Source: an uncultured Bacilli bacterium
GTDB taxonomy: Bacteria; Bacillota_I; Bacilli_A; RF39; UBA660
Direction: 5' to 3'
Assembly: GCA_944358735.1 (NCBI GenBank)
Contig: CALVRT010000073.1
Location: 1-38,525, forward strand
DNA: 38,525 nucleotides
The position numbers were made by a program, and so were the translations under genes. Below, piece after piece: positions 33,396-38,525 of this stretch. Below the pieces are notes generated by a model. The model saw nothing but the letters and a program-made list of their open reading frames with translations, ran no database searches and had not been told where the DNA came from. Each line of letters begins with the position of its first letter. Positions within the stretch are counted from its first letter, which is position 1.

Positions 33396-34980
33396 AATAT
33401 TAATTTTCTTGTTTTTAACTTTGACATTAATATGTTTATTCTTATATAACTATATAAATGAAAATTTTTATAATGTAACTATTGAACAATTATTATTTAG
33501 TGTACAAATGTCTGAAGGAACTAGTAATTCAGTTGTTATTGAAGGGGCTAAATATATTATTGCGAGAATAATTGCCGTATATTTAGTGCTATTTGTTATA
33601 TGTTTTATTATAAAAAAGATTAGAAAAAAACATACTAGTTTTAATCTTTATATAAGGAATAAAAAAATAAGAATATCATTAGTTCCTTTTTCTAACTTCT
33701 TTAAGGTATTAGCCTGTTTTGTTATTCTTTTAAGTAGCGTATATTATTGTGCAAGTGAATTTGAAGTATTTGCTTATTTTGGTACTAATACAACTGATGA
33801 TTCAAAGGACGGTGATTTCTTTGAAAATAATTATATTGACCCTAAAAAAGTTAAAATAACAGCACCAGAGAAGAAACAAAATTTAATTTACATTTATGTC
33901 GAATCTTTAGAATCATCAATGGTTACCGAAAAAAATAATGGAGCTTTTAAAAAGAAAGTTATTCCTAATTTAGAAAAAATCGCGAAAGATAATATTAATT
34001 TTAGTAACAATGATAAAATAGGTGGCGCGTATATGCCTTATGGAAACAGTTGGACAATCGCTGGAATGGTTGGTTCGACGTCAGGAATACCTTTAAAATT
34101 ATCATCAGTAGGAGGTAATGAATATTCGGGTTATGGAGAATTTTTACCAGGCGCTTATACTTTAGGTGATGTTTTAAATAAAAATGGTTATAATAATTAT
34201 TTATTTATTGGCTCTGATGCGGAATTTGGTGGCAGGAAAGACTATTTTACTTATCACGGGGATTATAATATTTATGATTATAATTACGCTATTAATCAAG
34301 GCCGGATTGATGAAGATTATTATGTATGGTGGGGTTATGAAGACAGAAAACTTTTTGATTTCGCTAAAGATACCCTTAAAGATATCTCTAAAGAAAACGA
34401 ACCATTTAATTTTACATTATTAACAACCGATACGCACTTTACCGATGGTTATATTGAAGAAGGTTGTGAAACACCATTTGATGAACAATATTTAAATGCT
34501 TATCATTGTTCAGATGAACTAATTAATAAGTTTATAAATTGGATAAAAAAACAAGATTTTTATGAAAATACAACCATTGTTATAACTGGAGACCATTTAA
34601 CAATGCAATCCAATATGCATCAAATGTTTGATATCAGCAATAAAGAAGATTATGAACGAACAATTTATAACGCTATTATTAATTCTAAAACAACAACCGA
34701 AACCACTAAAAACCGAATTTTTACAACTTATGATTTTTATCCGACTGTTTTAGCTTCTTTAGGCTTTAAAATAGAAGGAGATAGACTTGGTTTAGGTACT
34801 AATTTATTTTCGACAATGCCAACAATTGCTGAAGAACTTGGAATGGATAAATTAGATAAAGAATTAAAACAAAATTCTACTTATTATGAAGACTATTTAT
34901 TAAATAATTTAGAAGATAAATCAAATGCTAAAGTTGAGGCGTCTGCTAGTAATTCTCCGGTACCATCAAATAATTCATAA
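33262..34980 (+). CDS. OpgB/LtaS-type phosphoglycerol transferase, copy 2
   Basis: 572 residues, paralogue of the protein at 31317, with all catalytic parts kept: Y-V-E-S-L-E (Glu214), Y-G-N-S-W-T-I-A-G (Thr265), G-S-T-S-G-I-P-L, T-T-D-T-H-F-T-D-G and T-G-D-H-L-T-M (Asp444, His445). The N-terminus is about 25-30 residues longer and very basic before helix 1, and the C-terminus has a Ser/Pro/Asn-rich tail. ATG 33262 has AGAGG nine bases upstream; ATG 33283 or 33310 remain possible and would shorten the overlap with the upstream gene. Differences around the WT loop (T-N-W versus N-S-W) hint at different acceptors. Confidence 0.85.
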   Translation: MRERVKTMKQALRKTNMFLLKKIVKILKSCLLKLKDLLRKIKISKILIFLFLTLTLICLFLYNYINENFYNVTIEQLLFSVQMSEGTSNSVVIEGAKYIIARIIAVYLVLFVICFIIKKIRKKHTSFNLYIRNKKIRISLVPFSNFFKVLACFVILLSSVYYCASEFEVFAYFGTNTTDDSKDGDFFENNYIDPKKVKITAPEKKQNLIYIYVESLESSMVTEKNNGAFKKKVIPNLEKIAKDNINFSNNDKIGGAYMPYGNSWTIAGMVGSTSGIPLKLSSVGGNEYSGYGEFLPGAYTLGDVLNKNGYNNYLFIGSDAEFGGRKDYFTYHGDYNIYDYNYAINQGRIDEDYYVWWGYEDRKLFDFAKDTLKDISKENEPFNFTLLTTDTHFTDGYIEEGCETPFDEQYLNAYHCSDELINKFINWIKKQDFYENTTIVITGDHLTMQSNMHQMFDISNKEDYERTIYNAIINSKTTTETTKNRIFTTYDFYPTVLASLGFKIEGDRLGLGTNLFSTMPTIAEELGMDKLDKELKQNSTYYEDYLLNNLEDKSNAKVEASASNSPVPSNNS

Positions 34981-35018
34981 ATAGATTTATTATATTTAAA
35001 ATAGTAAGAGGGTGTATT

Positions 35019-35897
35019 ATGTTTGAAAAAATTAAAAATTATTTAAAATTAATTAGGGTTACACATTATATTAAAAATGCTTTAATATTTTTACCATTAT
35101 TTTTTGGGGGTTTTTATAAAGATATAAATAATATTTTTATTTGTATAATTGGTTTTATCTTATTTTCATTATCTGCATCAATTGTCTATGTCATTAATGA
35201 TATTTGCGATATTGAAAAGGACAAAAAACACGAAATTAAAAAGCATCGTCCGCTTGCATCTGGGGCAGTATCTAAAAAAGAAGCTTACACTATTATAGGA
35301 TTTTTAGTAATTATTATTTTAATAATCGGTTTATTGATGTTTAAATTAGGTATTAGTGTGCTTTCATTTGGCTTAATTGCTTTATATGTTGTAATTAATA
35401 TCTTATATAGTAAATGGCTAAAAAACATACCTCTTGTCGATATCGTAATTTTAGTCTCTGGCTTTTTAATTAGGGTATTCTATGGGGCGATTGTTATAGA
35501 TGCCGAAGTATCTAATTGGCTATATTTAACGATAATGTCAGCAGCCTTTTATATGGGATTTGGTAAAAGACGTAATGAAATTATAAAAAGCAAAGATAAT
35601 ACTAGAAAAGTTTTAAAATACTATAATAAAGAGTTTTTAGATAGAAATATGTACGTTTGTTTAACTTTAACGATTGTTTTTTATGCAATGTGGACAGTTG
35701 ACCCAAATGTTGTCGATATATTAAGATATAACTGGTTAATATGGACAGTGCCTCTTATAATGCTTATTTTATTTCAATATAGTTTAATTGTCGAAAAAGA
35801 TTCTTATGGTGACCCTGTTGATGTTATCCTTCACAGCAAACCATTACTTTTATTAGTATTATTTTATATAATTTGTATTTTTATCATATTTTTATAA
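35019..35897 (+). CDS. UbiA-family prenyltransferase, like decaprenyl-phosphate phosphoribosyltransferase
   Basis: 292 residues, eight or nine helices. The first UbiA motif is V-I-N-D-I-C-D-I-E-K-D-K-K-H (Asn60, Asp61, Asp64, Asp68), followed by K-K-H-R-P-L-A-S-G, and the second region is LVDIVILVSGFLIRVFYGA. The H-R-P-L-A-S-G step and lack of quinone-type features point to the subgroup that moves 5-phosphoribose from PRPP to polyprenyl phosphate. In mycobacteria that product leads to arabinose donors; no epimerase (DprE1/DprE2) or PAP2 phosphatase is seen here. AGAGGGTG lies before ATG 35019, 38 bases after the OpgB-like gene. Likely supplies a lipid-linked pentose for envelope glycan. Confidence 0.82.
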   Translation: MFEKIKNYLKLIRVTHYIKNALIFLPLFFGGFYKDINNIFICIIGFILFSLSASIVYVINDICDIEKDKKHEIKKHRPLASGAVSKKEAYTIIGFLVIIILIIGLLMFKLGISVLSFGLIALYVVINILYSKWLKNIPLVDIVILVSGFLIRVFYGAIVIDAEVSNWLYLTIMSAAFYMGFGKRRNEIIKSKDNTRKVLKYYNKEFLDRNMYVCLTLTIVFYAMWTVDPNVVDILRYNWLIWTVPLIMLILFQYSLIVEKDSYGDPVDVILHSKPLLLLVLFYIICIFIIFL

Positions 35898-35903
35898 CTT
35901 AAA

Positions 35904-35935
35904 ATAGGGGAGAGTGCTAGCACATCTTCCCCTAT
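35904..35935. other. Strong hairpin after the UbiA-like gene
   Basis: ATAGGGG (35904-35910) pairs with CCCCTAT (35929-35935), then AGA with TCT (one bulged T), and the top is the exact palindrome GTGCTAGCAC (35914-35923). There is no T run, so this is not a standard intrinsic terminator; it may still stop or protect transcripts, or be a protein site upstream of the next promoter. Confidence 0.6.
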
Positions 35936-35970
35936 ACCTTCACAAGACTAGACATTTATTATACTTTTAC

Positions 35971-35998
35971 TTGACATTTTAGTTCTTTGTGATAAAAT
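35971..35998 (+). promoter_or_regulatory. Strong sigma-A promoter of the HTH gene
   Basis: TTGACA (35971-35976), 16-base spacer, extended -10 TGATAAAAT (35990-35998), then AGGAGG and ATG 36018. Confidence 0.8.
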
Positions 35999-36017
35999 TA
36001 GAGTAGGAGGTTTAGCA

Positions 36018-36791
36018 ATGGAAAGATTAAACGAAATTTTAAAGGAATTAGGTATTTCAAAAGTAAAATTAGCTAAATGTTTAGGCGTTTCTAGGCAAAT
36101 GATTTATAATTATTTAGAACTTGATGATATCAATAAATGGCCTAAAGATAAAAAAGTTATTTTATTTAATTTGTTAGGAATTAAATCAGCTGATGAACTT
36201 GATAATCTTAAAGTTAATACTGATTATATTATGGCTGTCGAAACAAGAATTAATAATTTATTTGAAAATACCCAGAAAAATTCCGAAATAGCTGATAGTA
36301 ATATTATTTTTTCAGGACTAAACGAAAAAAGTCGGACATTACTAAAATCAATCATAAACGAACTTAAAGATAGTCTTAGTGACGAAAACGATGAAGACGC
36401 TTATAATAACGCTGTATATTTATATAATTATTTAAAAGCTATGGATGGTCATCAAGAATTTAAATATATTCTTGCATATATATCTAAAGTAGCTTGTAAA
36501 ACTAAACCTGACGAGTTTGTCTATGACAAGGAAAAACAATATATTTTAGAAGCTATATTATATTTAAGTATGACTTTATATAAAAATAAAAGTTATAGCG
36601 AGTCTAAAATAATTGCAGCTCACAAAAGGTTTGTCGAAGAAATTCAAGAAAAAACAGAAGTTTATAATAGTCGTACTTGGGAACTTAACAGAACTAAATT
36701 AAAAGCAATGCAAGAACTAGGTATTACTGAAGTAACGACGGCTAATTTATCTGAATTTTTAGCTAAAGTTGATGAATTATCTCGTCAATAA
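36018..36791 (+). CDS. XRE-like helix-turn-helix protein with a helical C-terminal domain
   Basis: 257 residues. The helix-turn-helix is at about 6-35 (L-K-E-L-G-I-S-K-V-K-L-A-K-C-L-G-V-S-R-Q), followed by a Y-L-E-L segment and an all-helical part rich in acidic and Lys residues up to 257. No membrane helix or enzyme motif is seen. It probably binds DNA; target unknown, perhaps its own promoter or the two genes downstream, which have separate promoters. AGGAGG before ATG 36018. The helical part could serve dimerisation or sensing. Confidence 0.75.
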   Translation: MERLNEILKELGISKVKLAKCLGVSRQMIYNYLELDDINKWPKDKKVILFNLLGIKSADELDNLKVNTDYIMAVETRINNLFENTQKNSEIADSNIIFSGLNEKSRTLLKSIINELKDSLSDENDEDAYNNAVYLYNYLKAMDGHQEFKYILAYISKVACKTKPDEFVYDKEKQYILEAILYLSMTLYKNKSYSESKIIAAHKRFVEEIQEKTEVYNSRTWELNRTKLKAMQELGITEVTTANLSEFLAKVDELSRQ

Positions 36792-36840
36792 TTAAATAAA
36801 TAAAATTCCGATAATATATATTATGTTAACTTGCGTATTA

Positions 36841-36867
36841 AACATCTTTATATAAGGTGTTTTTTAT
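36841..36867 (+). terminator. Intrinsic terminator after the HTH gene
   Basis: AACATCTT (36841-36848) pairs with AAGGTGTT (36854-36861), one G-U pair, five-base loop, followed by T-rich sequence. Confidence 0.75.
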
Positions 36868-36929
36868 TTCCCATTAATGACTAGTCTTTTTACCCTATTT
36901 ATGTTATTATTTTATTGGAGGTTGATTTT

Positions 36930-37352
36930 ATGAATCGTAATGAATACTTAAACGAGCAAAATGCTAAATATTTAGATTGCTGCGCTAATTTAATGTATTT
37001 TTATTTAAAAAGTTCAAATGAAACTATTCTTCTTAATGATGTTCTTTCTGGTATGGATGGTGATATTAATGAAAATAAGGTTATTCTTAATCGAATATTA
37101 AAAGGATTAAATAAAATCCCTATTTTAGGCAAAGTAAAGTTATCATATATGGATTATGTAAAGTTAAATGATATAATTAAAAATGAAAAAGCATATAAAT
37201 TTAATATATTTCCTTACGTTATTTCAATTATAACTTTATTAGCTACTGTTTTAGGTACTTTAGTAGTTATTATGATTCCAAGTTTTATTTATGTAATTGC
37301 TATTATATTTTTATTCATCTTTTTGTACTTTGTATTTAATTGGGTTAAGTAA
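36930..37352 (+). CDS. Small membrane protein with two C-terminal helices, unknown function
   Basis: 140 residues. The first 90 or so are soluble and contain no motif I know (N-R-N-E-Y-L-N-E-Q-N-A-K-Y at the start, M-D-G-D-I-N-E-N-K in the middle); two close helices follow (about 93-115 and 118-138), so the protein is anchored by a C-terminal hairpin with the soluble part in the cytoplasm. GGAGG at 36917-36921 is eight bases before ATG 36930; an in-frame TTG at 36915 overlaps that site. A weak extended -10 (TGTTATTAT, 36902-36910) lies upstream. It sits between an HTH gene and an amidoligase-type gene. Confidence 0.65.
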   Translation: MNRNEYLNEQNAKYLDCCANLMYFYLKSSNETILLNDVLSGMDGDINENKVILNRILKGLNKIPILGKVKLSYMDYVKLNDIIKNEKAYKFNIFPYVISIITLLATVLGTLVVIMIPSFIYVIAIIFLFIFLYFVFNWVK

Positions 37353-37353
37353 T

Positions 37354-37381
37354 TTGACAAAAACCAATACTTGAGTATAAT
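37354..37381 (+). promoter_or_regulatory. Strong sigma-A promoter of the amidoligase-type gene
   Basis: Consensus TTGACA (37354-37359) and TATAAT (37376-37381) with a 16-base spacer, directly after the stop of the preceding gene. Confidence 0.85.
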
Positions 37382-37405
37382 AAAGGCTTGAAAAGGGGGT
37401 ATAAT

Positions 37406-38392
37406 ATGTTTTTACAAACTTTATCTCATAATGAACTTAATGATTTGTTGGAATATTTAAAAACTTATAAGCTTCAATATAAAAATAAAGTTAATTTACC
37501 GGAAAATTTAACATTTGGTATTGAAATCGAGGGTGTTGGTAAATGGTTTGACAGTTTTAGTGAAAAAATATCGGATGAAGGATGGAAAATAGCTGATGAT
37601 ATATCTTTATTAGATGCCGGCGATGAAGCTATCTCCCCTATTTTAAGAAACGAACCCAAAAGCTGGGGAAGCATAAAATATATGTGTGAACTATTAAAAA
37701 ATAATGGGATTTATATTAGTGATAGATGTGCCGGACATATTCATTATGGACATGATGGCTTAATTGACGAAGATTCGGAAAAATTATTTAACATTATGAA
37801 ATTATGGGCCGCTTATGAAAGCGTCATTTATAAATATAGTGCTGGAAATTTTGCAACTTTGCGAGATTCTATATGGGAATATGCCAAACCATATGCGAAA
37901 CATATTAAGAAATTGGTTGAAAATATGGGAAATAACGAGTTTGATTATAAAACTATGATATATTTAATTTGTAAAGGTCGCCATTATGGAGTTAATATCG
38001 AAAATTTATGGAATGCTTTTGCTTCAAAAAACTTACCAAAAACAGTTAATAATACAATTGAGGTTCGAGTGCCTAACGGAACATTAAATCCGGTTATTTG
38101 GCAAAATAATATTAGATTTTTTGGAAATTTATTTACTTGTGCTACAGAAGCAAAATTTGATGATGAGAGAATTAAATATATAATCCAAAAATTACCGTTT
38201 AGCGAATATAATGTTAATAGAAAAAGTGACTTTTCATTTTATAAGCATATTAATTTACCATTAGCTTTAGAGCTTGCCGATACTATTTTTACTGATGATG
38301 ATGATAAATACAGCTTTTTGGCGCAGTATTTATATGGTGATAATGTATTTGAAAATCCCCAAGAAAAAGAGAAAACTTTAGTAATGCACTAA
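37406..38392 (+). CDS. Amidoligase-family protein (COOH-NH2 ligase fold)
   Basis: 328 residues. Motifs of the amidoligase branch of the glutamine-synthetase/ATP-grasp-like COOH-NH2 ligases: L-T-F-G-I-E-I-E-G (about 36-44), G-D-E-A-I-S-P-I-L (Glu74), C-A-G-H-I-H-Y-G (His111, His113) and late N-T-I-E-V-R-V-P-N-G-T-L. Family members are predicted to form amide or isopeptide bonds in peptide-like products or wall parts using ATP. No membrane helix or signal is present. AGGGGGT lies before ATG 37406; TTG 37388 overlaps the region before that site. It has its own consensus promoter and a terminator overlapping its stop. Substrate is unknown. Confidence 0.8.
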   Translation: MFLQTLSHNELNDLLEYLKTYKLQYKNKVNLPENLTFGIEIEGVGKWFDSFSEKISDEGWKIADDISLLDAGDEAISPILRNEPKSWGSIKYMCELLKNNGIYISDRCAGHIHYGHDGLIDEDSEKLFNIMKLWAAYESVIYKYSAGNFATLRDSIWEYAKPYAKHIKKLVENMGNNEFDYKTMIYLICKGRHYGVNIENLWNAFASKNLPKTVNNTIEVRVPNGTLNPVIWQNNIRFFGNLFTCATEAKFDDERIKYIIQKLPFSEYNVNRKSDFSFYKHINLPLALELADTIFTDDDDKYSFLAQYLYGDNVFENPQEKEKTLVMH

Positions 38393-38401
38393 AGTTTTTT
38401 T
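38372..38401 (+). terminator. Intrinsic terminator of the amidoligase-type gene
   Basis: AAAACTTTAGT (38372-38382) pairs with ACTAAAGTTTT (38388-38398), 11 perfect pairs, five-base loop, seven T. The hairpin covers the last codons and the TAA stop. Confidence 0.85.
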
Positions 38402-38435
38402 ATGCCTTCGCATATCTTTAAATAAGGAGGAACTT

Positions 38436-38525
38436 ATGAATAACATAATAATGGCTTTTATTTTAACCAGTATTGCTGGTTTATCTACCCTACTCGGTTC
38501 TTTGTTTGTTTTTTACAAAGGGAAT
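38436..38525 (+). CDS. ZIP-family metal transporter, N-terminal part (cut by window end)
   Basis: AAGGAGG (38424-38430) and ATG 38436 open a frame that runs off the window after 30 codons. The visible part is one membrane helix with S-I-A-G-L-S-T-L-L-G-S-L-F-V-F-Y, the first-helix pattern of ZIP (ZupT-like) zinc transporters, which bring divalent metals into the cytoplasm. No metal-site residues are visible yet, as they lie in later helices. Confidence 0.75.
   Translation, partial: MNNIIMAFILTSIAGLSTLLGSLFVFYKGN

Noticed and set aside
35912-35923. CIRCE-like HrcA operator (GAGTGCTA and TAGCAC)
   Set aside because: The half-sites are in the wrong order and overlap, without the nine-base spacer; there is no heat-shock gene nearby.

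Overview
The window looks like chromosomal DNA from a low-GC, Gram-positive Bacillota, probably an uncultured gut lineage in or near the Bacilli. Pointers are the strong AT bias, AGGAGG/GGTGAT ribosome binding sites, sigma-A-type promoters with extended -10 boxes, a spoIIM homologue, a GH25 lysozyme with lectin repeats, and CDP-ribitol (TarI/TarJ) chemistry. TGA is used as a stop (for example at the ends of the genes finishing at 283, 12464 and 14005) and TGG encodes Trp, so this is not a code-4 mycoplasma. No species call is possible from the sequence alone.

Layout. (1) 1-2871: a gtr-like set: the end of a GT2 enzyme, a decayed GT-C-type membrane protein gene (in-frame TAG plus a large internal deletion), a GtrA flippase and an intact GT-C-type protein. 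(2) 2976-5510: a secreted GH25 muramidase with four tandem beta-trefoil lectin domains and its own promoter and terminator. (3) 5623-26436: a capsule or secondary cell-wall polysaccharide locus of the Wzx/Wzy type. It encodes a flippase, a polymerase, GT14, GT2, GT4, GtrII-like and Alg14/Alg13-like transferases, an acyltransferase, a CDP-ribitol cassette (TarI, TarJ, Rpe-like) with LicD, a Stealth phosphotransferase and three large polytopic membrane proteins. A hairpin and promoter at about 20596-20635 split it into two units. No priming sugar-phosphate transferase and no Wzd/Wze kinase pair is present, so those must lie elsewhere. (4) 26514-28910: an SGNH hydrolase-like protein, a Fic-fold protein under a palindrome-covered promoter, a 30-residue membrane peptide on the minus strand, and SpoIIM. 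(5) 28953-35897: mnmA followed by an envelope-glycan set: a GtrB-like GT2, two tandem copies of a [small membrane protein + OpgB/LtaS-type phosphoglycerol transferase] module, and a UbiA-family prenyltransferase resembling polyprenyl-phosphate phosphoribosyltransferases. (6) 36018-38525: an HTH protein, a two-helix membrane protein, an amidoligase-family protein, and the start of a ZIP metal transporter.

Together most of the window is devoted to the cell surface. Lipid-linked repeat units would be assembled, decorated with ribitol phosphate or other phosphodiesters (LicD, Stealth), acyl groups and side-chain sugars, flipped by Wzx and polymerised by Wzy. The OpgB-like pair and the UbiA/GtrB enzymes would add glycerol phosphate and polyprenyl-phosphate-derived sugars outside the membrane. 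No tRNA, rRNA, CRISPR array or insertion sequence was seen. No stretch over 300 bases is without a gene.
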